Origin: Streptomyces afghaniensis 772 | Lineage (GTDB): Bacteria > Actinomycetota > Actinomycetes > Streptomycetales > Streptomycetaceae | Length of the DNA stretch: 32,055 nt | NCBI GenBank assembly: GCA_000415505.1 | Contig: KE354220.1 | Location: 1-32,055, forward strand | Direction: 5' to 3' | Shown: one piece after another, positions 1 to 6,910 of the stretch | How the letters are laid out: every line of letters starts with the position of its first letter | How positions within the stretch are numbered: the first letter of the stretch is position 1 | Made by a program: the position numbers and the translations under genes | The notes under the pieces: generated by a model | Database searches by the model: none | The model's input: the letters and a program-made list of their open reading frames with translations, nothing else | Told to the model about the DNA's origin: nothing

Positions 1-129
1 TCGCAGGTACTGCAGGACGATCCGTCCATCGCCGAGGGGGTCGACTCCTCGGTTAGCAGGAGCCCCTGGCGCACCGGCGGGGCAACAGGGGCAAAGGCGC
101 ATCCGTTCGCGCCTCCGCCACCAGATTAA
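1..129 (+). CDS. Possible C-terminal end of an unidentified protein (partial)
   Basis: The first frame of the window is open from base 1 to a TAA at 127-129. It would encode about 42 residues ending in a Pro-rich tail (APPPPD). Third positions are mostly G or C over the first 90 bases, which fits a Streptomyces coding frame, but the stretch is short and I recognise no family. If real, it is the 3' end of a gene entering from the left and converging on the PH-domain gene. It could equally be noncoding. Confidence 0.3.
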   Translation, partial: SQVLQDDPSIAEGVDSSVSRSPWRTGGATGAKAHPFAPPPPD

Positions 130-180
130 TCAAGACACGGCCCGGTGCGGCAGTGGCGGCCGCCCTGTGGGTGCCCCGAG

Positions 181-636
181 TCAGCCCTGAGGCCGCTCGG
201 GGTCCGCGACGGAACGGGCCTCGGCGAGCGCCCGCAGGGCACGGGCGTCGGCGATCGCACGCTGTCGGGCGATGCCCGGCTGGATGCCCAGCGCGGGCAG
301 GCTGGTGCCGTCGCTGAGGTTGAGGAACACCCACGGGTCGCCGGGCCGGAGGGTCACCTGAAGGATCTCGGCCCATTCCAGCCGGCGCTTGTTCGTGAGG
401 TTCACCACAGTGACGCCGGATTCGTCGGCGACGACCTTGGGCCGCGCCAGCAGAAGCAGCACCGCGTCCAGCAGGAGCGCCGTGACGATGAAGCTGAGGC
501 GCTCGGCGGGGCTGAGCTGCTTCAGCAGCATCGCGACGGCCGTGATCACCACGAGGATCGCGACGGCGGCCGTGAGCAGCACCGCGCGGGTGCTGCCCGG
601 CCGGAAGGTGACGGGCAGGGTGGGCAGGTCGGACAT
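181..636 (-). CDS. Small membrane protein with PH-like domain
   Basis: The product has 151 residues. Two hydrophobic segments (about residues 18-40 and 46-64) form a membrane hairpin. The C-terminal half resembles the bacterial PH (bPH) domains of actinobacterial membrane proteins: it starts near RPKVVADESGVTVVN and contains the typical 'LEWAEILQV' turn. No catalytic motif is visible and the function is unknown. It is the last gene of the rib-his directon, starting 13 bp after the hisG stop, so it is probably co-transcribed with hisG and hisE. The start ATG is chosen because the N-terminus leads straight into the first membrane segment. PH-domain family assignment is from pattern recognition; any link to histidine or riboflavin synthesis is not implied by the sequence. 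Confidence 0.8.
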   Translation of the reverse strand: MSDLPTLPVTFRPGSTRAVLLTAAVAILVVITAVAMLLKQLSPAERLSFIVTALLLDAVLLLLARPKVVADESGVTVVNLTNKRRLEWAEILQVTLRPGDPWVFLNLSDGTSLPALGIQPGIARQRAIADARALRALAEARSVADPERPQG

Positions 637-649
637 CGGTGCGCGCCCC

Positions 650-1498
650 TCAGAGACGGCAGGCGTGGATGGCCGTGGTCAGGATGGCCCGGGCGCCGAT
701 GTCGTACAGGTCGTCCATGATCCGCTGCGCCTCCTTGGCCGGGACCATGGCGCGGACGGCGACCCAGCCCTCGTTGTGCAGCGGGGACACGGTCGGCGAC
801 TCCAGACCGGGAGTGAGGGCGACGGCCTTCTCCAACTGCTCGACACGGCAGTCGTAGTCCATCATCACGTACGTCCGGGCGACCAGGACGCCCTGGAGGC
901 GGCGCAGGAACTGCTGCACCTTGGGGTCGTCACCGTCCGCCCCGGTGCGGCGGATCACGACGGCCTCGGACTGCATGATCGGCTCGCCGACGACCTCCAG
1001 GCCCGCGTTGCGCAGCGAGGTGCCGGTCTCGACGACGTCCGCGATGACCTGGGCGACGCCGAGCTGGATGGCGGTCTCGACGGCGCCGTCGAGGTGGACG
1101 ACGGAGGCGTCGATGCCGTGCTCGGCGAGGTGGGCCGCGACGATGCCCTCGTAGGAGGTGGCGACGGTCTTGCCCGCGAGGTCCGCCAGGCCGCTGATGG
1201 TGCCGGGCTTGCCGGCGTAGCGGAACGTGGAGCGGGCGAAGCCGAGGGCGAGGATCTCCTCCGCGTCGGCGCCGGAGTCGATGAGCAGGTCCCGGCCGGT
1301 GAGGCCGATGTCCAGCTGGCCGGAGGCGACGTAGATGGCGATGTCGCGGGGGCGGAGGTAGAAGAACTCGACCTCGTTCGTCGGGTCGACGATCCGCAGT
1401 TCCTTGGACTCCCGGCGCTGCTGGTAGCCGGCCTCATGCAGCATCTCCGCCGCAGGGCCTGACAGGGAACCCTTGTTGGGGACGGCGATGCGCAGCAT
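650..1498 (-). CDS. hisG: ATP phosphoribosyltransferase (long form)
   Basis: Catalyses the first, committed step of histidine synthesis: ATP plus PRPP gives N1-(5-phosphoribosyl)-ATP, in the cytoplasm. The 282-residue length is that of the long form, which carries its own C-terminal ACT-like regulatory domain (about residues 205-282) for histidine feedback and needs no HisZ. The N-terminus (MLRIAVPNKGSL) is typical, and the PRPP-binding loop DVVETGTSL lies at 154-162. A clear Shine-Dalgarno (AAGGAAG) stands about 7 bases before the ATG at 1498. hisE lies 46 bp upstream on the same strand, so the first two enzymes of the pathway are paired here, away from any other his genes. Length and motifs look complete. 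Confidence 0.97.
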   Translation of the reverse strand: MLRIAVPNKGSLSGPAAEMLHEAGYQQRRESKELRIVDPTNEVEFFYLRPRDIAIYVASGQLDIGLTGRDLLIDSGADAEEILALGFARSTFRYAGKPGTISGLADLAGKTVATSYEGIVAAHLAEHGIDASVVHLDGAVETAIQLGVAQVIADVVETGTSLRNAGLEVVGEPIMQSEAVVIRRTGADGDDPKVQQFLRRLQGVLVARTYVMMDYDCRVEQLEKAVALTPGLESPTVSPLHNEGWVAVRAMVPAKEAQRIMDDLYDIGARAILTTAIHACRL

Positions 1499-1544
1499 GA
1501 GGTCGGCTTCCTTTGCGTGGGTGTCGTGCGGGAACGGGTGCGGC

Positions 1545-1817
1545 TTACAGGTGGGCGTAGACGTCGTCGAGGGAGATGCCGCGGGCGACCATCATCACCT
1601 GGACGTGGTACAGCAGCTGCGAGATCTCCTCGGCGGCCGCCTCCTTGCCCTCGTACTCGGCGGCCATCCAGACCTCGGCGGCCTCTTCGACGACCTTCTT
1701 GCCGATGGCATGGACGCCCTTCTCGACCAGTTCTGCGGTGCGGGAAGTGGCGGGGTCGCCCTGGGCGGCCTTGTGCTGGAGCTCGGTGAAGAGCTCCTCG
1801 AACGTCTTCTTGGACAT
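1545..1817 (-). CDS. hisE: Phosphoribosyl-ATP pyrophosphatase
   Basis: Second step of histidine synthesis: hydrolyses phosphoribosyl-ATP to phosphoribosyl-AMP and pyrophosphate. The 90-residue product is a stand-alone HisE, not fused to HisI as in enterobacteria. It has the all-alpha MazG-like fold signature: an acidic helix with [18 protein letters not shown] (about residues 40-57), then [16 protein letters not shown], where the Glu residues bind magnesium. It starts [10 protein letters not shown], the usual actinobacterial N-terminus. It follows ribH with a 34-bp gap and precedes hisG by 46 bp, so it sits inside the riboflavin transcription unit. Confidence 0.96.
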   Translation of the reverse strand: MSKKTFEELFTELQHKAAQGDPATSRTAELVEKGVHAIGKKVVEEAAEVWMAAEYEGKEAAAEEISQLLYHVQVMMVARGISLDDVYAHL

Positions 1818-1851
1818 GGTGACGCTCAGCCTATGCCACAGGTGCCCTTCG

Positions 1852-2337
1852 TCAGCGCCAGGGTTCGGATACTGAGCGGAGGGTGGCCGCGGTCGCCACC
1901 GCCGCCGTCACCGCCTCGTGTCCCTTGTCCTCGTTCGAGCCCTCCAGGCCGGCGCGGTCCAGGGCCTGCTCCTCCGTGTCGCAGGTCAGCACGCCGAAGC
2001 CGACGGGGACGCCGGTGTCGACGGAGACCTGGGTGAGGCCCTGGGTCACGCCCTGGCACACGTACTCGAAGTGGGGGGTGCCGCCGCGGATGACGACGCC
2101 GAGGGCGACGATCGCGTCGTAGCCGCGGCCCGCGAGGACCTTGGCGACGACCGGGAGCTCCCAGCTGCCGGGGACCCTGAGGAGGGTCGGCTCGTCGATG
2201 CCGAGGTCGTGCAGGGCGCGCAGGGCGCCGTCGACCAGACCGTCCATCACCTTCTCGTGCCACTGTGCCGCGATGACGGCGACCCTGAGGTCACCCACAT
2301 TGCGTACGGACAGCTCCGGTGCACCCTTGCCGCTCAC
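1852..2337 (-). CDS. ribH: 6,7-dimethyl-8-ribityllumazine synthase
   Basis: Penultimate step of riboflavin synthesis: condenses 5-amino-6-ribitylamino-uracil with 3,4-dihydroxy-2-butanone 4-phosphate. The 161-residue product has the family's usual length. The phosphate and substrate loop [12 protein letters not shown] lies at residues 82-93, with the catalytic histidine at 89. The later segment [10 protein letters not shown] is the usual C-terminal landmark. Lumazine synthases assemble as pentamers or 60-mer capsids. It starts 20 bp after the ribBA stop and belongs to the same minus-strand operon. Confidence 0.96.
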   Translation of the reverse strand: MSGKGAPELSVRNVGDLRVAVIAAQWHEKVMDGLVDGALRALHDLGIDEPTLLRVPGSWELPVVAKVLAGRGYDAIVALGVVIRGGTPHFEYVCQGVTQGLTQVSVDTGVPVGFGVLTCDTEEQALDRAGLEGSNEDKGHEAVTAAVATAATLRSVSEPWR

Positions 2338-2357
2338 GTCTCTCCCTTTGTGCTCTC

Positions 2358-3650
2358 TTACTGGTTGCCGCAGGCCGGCACGGTGGTGGTCGTGTCCAGC
2401 CAGGGCAGGTCGTGGCCCATCCGGTCCCGCTTGGTGCGCAGGTAGCGGAGGTTGTGCTCGCCGGCGCTCACGGGCATCGGCACACGCGTCTTCACCACGA
2501 TGCCGTGGCGGGTGAGCGCGTCTGTCTTGTCGGGGTTGTTGGTCAGCAGGCGGACGCTCCGCACGCCGAGATCGGCGAGGATCTGTGCTCCGGCGGCGTA
2601 GTCGCGGGCGTCGGCGGGCAGGCCGAGTTCGAGGTTGGCGTCGAGGGTGTCACGGCCGCGCTCCTGGAGTTCGTAGGCGCGCAGCTTGGACATCAGGCCG
2701 ATGCCGCGGCCCTCGTGTCCGCGCAGGTAGACCACGACTCCCCGGCCCTCGGCCTGGATGCGGGCCAGCGAGGCGTCCAGCTGGGGGCCGCAGTCGCAGC
2801 GGGCGGAGCCGAAGACGTCGCCGGTGAGGCATTCGGAGTGGACCCGGACCAGGACGTCCTGGCCGTCGCCGATCTCGCCGTGCACCAGGGCGACGTGCTC
2901 GACGCCGTCGACGGTGGAGCGGTAGCCGTAGGCCGTGAAGGTGCCGTGGGCGGTGGGCAGTTGAGTCCTGGCCTCGCGGCGGACGGTGGGTTCGCTGCCG
3001 CGTCGGTAGGCGATCAGGTCCTCGATGGAGATGATCGTCAGGCCGTGCTTGCGGGCGAAGGGGATCAGCTCGGGCAGGCGCAGCATCGTGCCGTCCTCGC
3101 CGGCGATCTCGACGATCGCGCCGGCCGGGCGCAGACCCGCGACGCGGGCGAGGTCGACGGCGGCCTCGGTGTGGCCGTTGCGCGTCAGGACACCGCCGGG
3201 CCGGGCGCGCAGCGGGAAGATGTGGCCGGGGCGGACGAAGTCGTCGGGCTGGGCGGTGCCGTCGGCGAGCAGTTGGAGGGTGGTGGCGCGGTCGGCGGCC
3301 GAGATGCCCGTGCCCACGCCGTGCGCGGCCGAGGCGTCGACGGAGACCGTGAACGCGGTCTTCATCGACTCGGTGTTGTCCTCGACCATCTGCGGCAGGC
3401 GCAGCCGGTCGAGTTCGTCGCCCTCCATGGGGGCGCAGATCAGACCGCGGCACTCGCTCATCATGAAGGCGACGATCTCGGGGGTCGCCTTCTCGGCGGC
3501 GATGACGAGGTCGCCCTCGTTCTCCCGGTCCTCGTCGTCGACGACCACGACCGGGCGGCCGGCCGCGATGTCGGCGATGGCCTGCTCGACCGGGTCGAGT
3601 GCGAAGTCCTCGAAGCCGTCGGTGCCGTACAGGATCGGTGCCGTGCTCAT
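2358..3650 (-). CDS. ribBA: Bifunctional DHBP synthase / GTP cyclohydrolase II
   Basis: Makes both precursors of the riboflavin ring. The N-terminal half turns ribulose 5-phosphate into 3,4-dihydroxy-2-butanone 4-phosphate. The C-terminal half opens GTP to the diamino-pyrimidinone. The product has 430 residues. The DHBP synthase acidic loop [10 protein letters not shown] is at 38-47. The cyclohydrolase half shows the zinc-binding Cys cluster in '[20 protein letters not shown]' and the '[11 protein letters not shown]' motif. The ATG at 3650 overlaps the upstream ribM stop as ATGA, which implies translational coupling. The open frame runs on well upstream, but only inside ribM in another frame, so the longer start is not used. 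Confidence 0.96.
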   Translation of the reverse strand: MSTAPILYGTDGFEDFALDPVEQAIADIAAGRPVVVVDDEDRENEGDLVIAAEKATPEIVAFMMSECRGLICAPMEGDELDRLRLPQMVEDNTESMKTAFTVSVDASAAHGVGTGISAADRATTLQLLADGTAQPDDFVRPGHIFPLRARPGGVLTRNGHTEAAVDLARVAGLRPAGAIVEIAGEDGTMLRLPELIPFARKHGLTIISIEDLIAYRRGSEPTVRREARTQLPTAHGTFTAYGYRSTVDGVEHVALVHGEIGDGQDVLVRVHSECLTGDVFGSARCDCGPQLDASLARIQAEGRGVVVYLRGHEGRGIGLMSKLRAYELQERGRDTLDANLELGLPADARDYAAGAQILADLGVRSVRLLTNNPDKTDALTRHGIVVKTRVPMPVSAGEHNLRYLRTKRDRMGHDLPWLDTTTTVPACGNQ

Positions 3651-4291
3651 GCCGGCGCTCCTTCCAGGGCGGGCTGCGCTGCCGCGCGGGAGCGCAGCCA
3701 CCAGTCGCGCAGGCCCCACAGGACGAGCGCGCCGTAGATGACGTAGACGAAGCCGGAGAAGGCGAAGCCGTTGGCGAAGTTCAGCGGGACGCCTACCAGG
3801 TCGACCAGCAGCCAGGCGAACCAGAACTCGACCATGCCGCGCGCCTGGGCGTACATGGCGACGATCGTGCCGACGAAGATGTACGCGTCCGGCCAGGGGT
3901 CCCAGGACAGGGTCGGGAAGGCCGTGAACAGGCCGCCGACCGCGAGGGTGCCGAGGGCGGCGGCGCCGGCCAGCACCCCGCGCTCGCGCCAGGTGGCGAA
4001 CCGTACGGCGATGGAGCCGTCCTGGGCCTGCTGCCGACCGCGGTTCCACTGCCAGAAGCCGTAGGTGGCGACGAGCATCACGACGACCTGTTTGCCGGCG
4101 CTGCCGGAGAGGTGGGCGGTGGCGAATGCTGCGAAGAGGATCAGGCCGGAGACGAACTGGGCGGGCCAGGTCCATATGGAGCGGCGCCAGCCCAGGGCGA
4201 GGGCGACCAGACCGATCACGTTGCCGATCATGTCCGACCACTTGATGTGCTGGCCGAAGAGCGAGAACGCCTCGGAGTTGAGCCAGTTCAC
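3647..4291 (-). CDS. ribM: PnuC-family flavin transporter RibM
   Basis: A 214-residue integral membrane protein with about six or seven hydrophobic segments and the aromatic 'YGFWQW' motif in the middle (about residues 78-83), typical of the PnuC family. Family members carry nicotinamide riboside, thiamine or riboflavin by facilitated diffusion. Its place inside a FMN-riboswitch rib operon matches RibM, described as a flavin transporter in Corynebacterium and in Streptomyces davaonensis, so riboflavin uptake or release is the best guess. The GTG start at 4291 overlaps the ribE stop (GTGA) and its own stop overlaps the ribBA ATG (ATGA), so all three are coupled. The substrate is inferred from context, not from binding-site residues. 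Confidence 0.9.
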   Translation of the reverse strand: MNWLNSEAFSLFGQHIKWSDMIGNVIGLVALALGWRRSIWTWPAQFVSGLILFAAFATAHLSGSAGKQVVVMLVATYGFWQWNRGRQQAQDGSIAVRFATWRERGVLAGAAALGTLAVGGLFTAFPTLSWDPWPDAYIFVGTIVAMYAQARGMVEFWFAWLLVDLVGVPLNFANGFAFSGFVYVIYGALVLWGLRDWWLRSRAAAQPALEGAPA

Positions 4292-4896
4292 TTGGCCGCC
4301 CCCTGCGCACGGTCGCCCAGCATCCGCTCGACGTACTTGGCGATGACGTCCACCTCGAGGTTGACCGGGTCGCCGGGCTGCTTGTGGCCGAGCGTGGTCA
4401 GGTCGAGGGTGGTGGGGATGAGGCTGACGGTGAAGTAGTCGGGGCCGGCGTCGACGACGGTGAGGCTGATGCCGTCGACGGTGATGGAGCCCTTCTCGAC
4501 GACGTACCGGGTGAGGTCCGCGGGGAGGGAGATCTTCACGATCTCCCAGTTCTCGGAGGGCTTGCGCTCCAGGATCTCGCCGGTGCCGTCCACATGCCCC
4601 TGCACGATGTGCCCGCCGAGGCGTTCGCCGACGGCCATGGGGCGTTCGAGGTTGACGCGGGAGCCGGCCTTGAGCGCGCCGAGGCTGGAGCGGTTGAGGG
4701 TCTCGGCCATCACGTCGGCGGTGAACTCGTCGCCCTCGTGGTCGACGACCGTGAGGCAGACGCCGTTGACGGCGATGGAGTCGCCGTGTTTCGCGCCCTG
4801 GGTGACGACGGGGCCTCGCAGGCGGAAGCGACAGGCGTCGTCGAGGGTCTCGACGGCGGTGACCTCGCCCAGCTCTTCGACGATTCCGGTGAACAC
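4288..4896 (-). CDS. ribE: Riboflavin synthase alpha subunit
   Basis: Last step of riboflavin synthesis: dismutates two 6,7-dimethyl-8-ribityllumazine molecules to riboflavin and the pyrimidine precursor. The 202-residue product contains the two lumazine-binding repeats of the family, landmarks being [12 protein letters not shown] in the first and [13 protein letters not shown] in the second. It starts [11 protein letters not shown], the near-universal N-terminus. I choose the GTG at 4896 because GGAGGAC (4904-4910 on the minus strand) sits 7 bases before it and the N-terminus matches the family; the frame is open another 54 codons upstream, through the riboswitch leader. First gene of the operon, directly under FMN control. 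Confidence 0.96.
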   Translation of the reverse strand: MFTGIVEELGEVTAVETLDDACRFRLRGPVVTQGAKHGDSIAVNGVCLTVVDHEGDEFTADVMAETLNRSSLGALKAGSRVNLERPMAVGERLGGHIVQGHVDGTGEILERKPSENWEIVKISLPADLTRYVVEKGSITVDGISLTVVDAGPDYFTVSLIPTTLDLTTLGHKQPGDPVNLEVDVIAKYVERMLGDRAQGAAK

Positions 4897-4989
4897 TTCC
4901 CGGGTCCTCCTGCCTCTTCGGGCACGGACTCCGGGGCTGTCGATGACGACAGATCTACGAGCGAGGACACCGGGAACGACGCCGGACGG

Positions 4990-5010
4990 AGTCCGCCCGG
5001 AGGACGGACT
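4990..5010 (-). promoter_or_regulatory. Hairpin in the rib leader (candidate expression platform)
   Basis: A 9-bp stem (AGTCCGTCC / GGGCGGACT, one G-T pair) with a 3-base loop lies between the riboswitch and ribE. No T run follows, so it is not a classical terminator. Its minus-strand segment GTCCTCC (positions 4999-5005) is perfectly complementary to the ribE Shine-Dalgarno GGAGGAC at 4904-4910, so it could act as a switchable anti-Shine-Dalgarno. That role is inference. Confidence 0.5.
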
Positions 5011-5042
5011 TCTTGGGCGGCGCGCACGTATGCCCGCTCGCC

Positions 5043-5169
5043 GCGCACTGCCTCCCATCCGGACTTTAACCGTCGGTCCAGGAATTTCACCTGGTCAACC
5101 GGTCGCTGGAGGCGACCGGGTCGCGGACTGTAACCGCCGGTTCGGACTTTCACCGACCCCGGAGTGCGC
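5043..5169 (-). promoter_or_regulatory. FMN riboswitch (RFN element)
   Basis: Read on the minus strand, the region contains the conserved RFN words in order: GGTGAAAGTCCGAACCGGCGG, then a variable stem (CCGGTCGC ... GCGACCGG), then CAGGTGAAATTCCTG, CCGACGGTTAAAGTCCGGATG and GGAGGCA. The ends pair as P1 (GCGCACT with AGTGCGC, 7 bp). FMN binding to this aptamer lowers expression of downstream flavin genes. Here it precedes ribE by about 146 bases and should govern the whole rib cluster, and possibly the his genes behind it. Confidence 0.95.
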
Positions 5170-5325
5170 TGCTACTGATACAAGGCCAGTGTGCCACGCC
5201 TGATCGATGTCCAGACGGGCGGGCGGTGTGGGGTGCCTCACAGAACGTGTCGCCACCCTTCCCGTGTGCGACAGGACGATGCAACTCCCGTGCGCACGTC
5301 CGCCCTTGCCCGATGAGGCTCGGGT

Positions 5326-5368
5326 TGGTACACACCTATTGACGCTGTGGTCTAGTCCTTTCTAGGGT
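5326..5368 (+). promoter_or_regulatory. Chitinase-type promoter with direct repeats / DasR-like site
   Basis: TTGACG (5339-5344) and TAGGGT (5363-5368) form a good -35/-10 pair with an 18-bp spacer. Two 12-bp direct repeats of the form TGGTnnAnnCCT lie at 5326-5337 and 5348-5359, exactly 22 bp apart, flanking the -35. The second matches the DasR consensus (AGTGGTCTAGACCACT) at 12 of 16 positions. This is the layout of streptomycete chitinase promoters. No chitinase gene follows; the next gene is the sigma factor at 5473. Confidence 0.65.
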
Positions 5369-5375
5369 CGTGCGC

Positions 5376-5405
5376 ATGATGCGCAGACCGGCCCGGCGGC
5401 GGTGA
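5376..5405 (+). CDS. Nine-codon Arg-rich mini-ORF (leader peptide or gene remnant)
   Basis: ATG ATG at 5376-5381 opens a frame MMRRPARRR followed by TGA at 5403-5405. The first A is 7 bases after the -10 TAGGGT, so a transcript from that promoter would start at or next to the ATG and the peptide could be translated leaderless. The residues also look like the charged n-region of a signal peptide cut short. Whether it is translated is unknown; it is too short for codon statistics. Confidence 0.3.
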   Translation: MMRRPARRR

Positions 5406-5431
5406 CGACGGCCCTTGCCCGCCGTCGGGCC
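5406..5431 (+). terminator. Hairpin behind the mini-ORF
   Basis: CGACGGC (5406-5412) pairs with GCCGTCG (5421-5427) over an 8-base loop; an alternative GGCCC/GGGCC pairing extends to 5431. It begins at the base after the mini-ORF stop. There is only a weak pyrimidine tail (CTTCCC). It could terminate or attenuate transcripts from the promoter at 5339-5368. Confidence 0.4.
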
Positions 5432-5472
5432 TTCCCACGCCGTACGGACGGTGTTCTGGCAGGGTGAGGCGT

Positions 5473-6360
5473 ATGACCACCACGCTCGCCGACGAGTTCG
5501 AGACCCACCGGCCCCGGCTGTTCTCGCTCGCCTACCGGATGCTGGGCTCGGCCGAGGAGGCGGAGGACGCGGTCCAGGACGCCTATCTGCGCTTCAGCGG
5601 CGCGGACCGTACGGGGATCGAGCATCCGGCGGCCTGGCTCGCGAAGGTCGTCACCAATCTCTGCCTGAACCGGCTGACCTCCGCCCGCGCCCGCCGCGAG
5701 CAGTACGTCGGCACCTGGCTGCCCGAGCCGGTGGTGACCGCGGACGGCGCGCTCGGCCCGCTGGAGTCGGCCGAGCAGCGGGACGCCGTGTCGATGGCGA
5801 TGCTGGTGCTGCTGGAGCGGCTCACGCCGACCGAGCGGGCGGTGTACGTGCTGCGGGAGGCGTTCGGGTACGGGCACCGGGAGATCGCCGGGGTGCTGGA
5901 TCTGAGCGAGGGCAACTGCCGCCAGCTGTACCGGCGGGCCGTGCAGCGGGTGGGCGAACCGCAGGCCCGGTTCGAGCCCGCGTCCGAGCAGCAGGAGGAA
6001 CTGGTCACGTCGTTCATCACGGCTGCCCGCGAGGGCGACCTGGCCGGGCTGGAGAAGCTGCTCGCGGCCGACGCGACCTGGTGGAGCGACGGGGGCGGCA
6101 AGGTCATCGCGGCCCGGTGGCCGATCGAGGGCGGGTCGAGGATCGCCCAGTTCCTGGCGGGCGGGGGCCCGAAGTTCTCGGTGGGCCTGGAGTTCACCGT
6201 CACCGAGGTCAACGGTGCGACGGGGCTTGCCAGCTGGGCGGGCGACACGCTCGTCGGCCTGGCGGCGCTCGAGGTGCGCGACGGGCTGGTCGTGGGCGTG
6301 CGGGCCGTGGTCAACCCGGAGAAGCTGGCCTTCGCGCGGCGTCAGCTCAGCCGGGCGTAG
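5473..6360 (+). CDS. sigJ: ECF41-family RNA polymerase sigma factor (SigJ-like)
   Basis: An extracytoplasmic-function sigma factor of 295 residues. Sigma-2 spans about 1-75 and sigma-4 about 110-160, with the HTH near FGYGHREIAGVLDLSEG. A SnoaL-like C-terminal domain runs from about 175 to 295. The diagnostic ECF41 motifs are all present: WLPEP at 82-86 in the linker, WWSDGGGK at 203-210 and NPEKL at 281-285. In this group the C-terminal domain, not an anti-sigma factor, controls activity, and the target is usually a neighbouring oxidoreductase, decarboxylase or epimerase gene. The epimerase/SDR at 6911 fits that rule. ATG 5473 is preferred over GTG 5464 because AGGG and GAGG lie at suitable distance before it. 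Its own promoter may be the chitinase-type one upstream. The symbol is by family only. Confidence 0.9.
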   Translation: MTTTLADEFETHRPRLFSLAYRMLGSAEEAEDAVQDAYLRFSGADRTGIEHPAAWLAKVVTNLCLNRLTSARARREQYVGTWLPEPVVTADGALGPLESAEQRDAVSMAMLVLLERLTPTERAVYVLREAFGYGHREIAGVLDLSEGNCRQLYRRAVQRVGEPQARFEPASEQQEELVTSFITAAREGDLAGLEKLLAADATWWSDGGGKVIAARWPIEGGSRIAQFLAGGGPKFSVGLEFTVTEVNGATGLASWAGDTLVGLAALEVRDGLVVGVRAVVNPEKLAFARRQLSRA

Positions 6361-6825
6361 GGCGCCGGGCGGGGGTGTGCGATCCCCGGCGGGAGCGGGG
6401 CGCCGGGCGCGGGTCGTCGGGCGCGGGTCGCCGGGCACAGGACGCCGGTCATGCCGGGCACCAGGCGCGGATCGAAGGGCGCGGTCGCGGGGCGTCGCGC
6501 GGGTCGCGGATCGTCAGCGCGGGACGCCAGTCGCGCCGAGCACGAAGCGCGAAGCCAGGCGCCGTCGCGGAACGCCACGCGGGCCGCAGATCGTCGCACG
6601 GGGCACGGAACGCCGGCGTGGATCGCGGAACGTCAGCGGAGGACGCCAGTCGCGCCGAGCACGAAGCGCGAACGCCAGGCGCCGTCGCGGAGCGCCACGC
6701 GGGCCGCCGTCGCACGGGGCACGGAACGCCGGCGCGGGACGCGGAACGTCGGCGTGGGAAAACGCCAGTCGCGCCGAGCACGGAGCGTGCGACGCCGGAC
6801 GCGGTCTCGGGTCGCCGCGCGGGGA
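6361..6825. repeat. About 119-bp tandem repeats in a low-complexity spacer
   Basis: The 550-bp gap between sigma factor and SDR holds no convincing gene. The word GACGCCAGTCGCGCCGAGCA (first base A in the third copy) starts at 6523, 6642 and 6761, exactly 119 bp apart each time. Copies 1 (6523-6641) and 2 (6642-6760) match along nearly their whole length with compensating small indels. Copy 3 is a partial, diverged one of about 50 bp. The stretch 6404-6522 looks like a decayed earlier copy sharing the CGGATCGTCAGCG end. Shorter words such as GCACGGAACGCC and CGCGGAACGTC recur inside units. One frame is open throughout, but this follows from GC content, and the reading is Arg/Pro/Ala-rich junk. 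Confidence 0.85.
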
Positions 6826-6854
6826 TGTCACATCCGGCAGGGGCTGTCCGGTCT
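6826..6854 (+). promoter_or_regulatory. Candidate ECF41-type promoter
   Basis: TGTCACA at 6826-6832 is the -35 reported for ECF41 sigma factors (consensus remembered as TGTCACA, about 16 bp, CGTC). After 16 bp follows CGGTC at 6849-6853. A start near 6862 would leave a leader of about 50 bases before the SDR gene at 6911. I saw no second good copy in front of the sigma gene itself. Confidence 0.6.
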
Positions 6855-6910
6855 CAGTTGCAGAGGGCGCTCCGTTCGGGAGCGCCGGCGTTCCGAAGGG
6901 ACTGAACAGC

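Noticed and set aside
389-1462. Long plus-strand open frame opposite hisG and the PH-domain gene
   Set aside because: It is the shadow of genuine minus-strand genes in very GC-rich DNA; residues are Gly/Val/Asp/Arg-biased with no fold and no ribosome site.
5150-5335. 61-residue minus-strand ORF upstream of the riboswitch
   Set aside because: It overlaps the aptamer start and shows no coding bias or family resemblance.
6404-6825. CRISPR array
   Set aside because: Units are contiguous 119-bp tandem repeats with no short palindromic repeats or unique spacers, and no cas genes are present.
5415-6905. Open frame running through the sigma gene and the repeat block
   Set aside because: Wrong codon bias over the sigma gene, and repeat-derived Arg/Ala text beyond it; stop-free only because of GC content.
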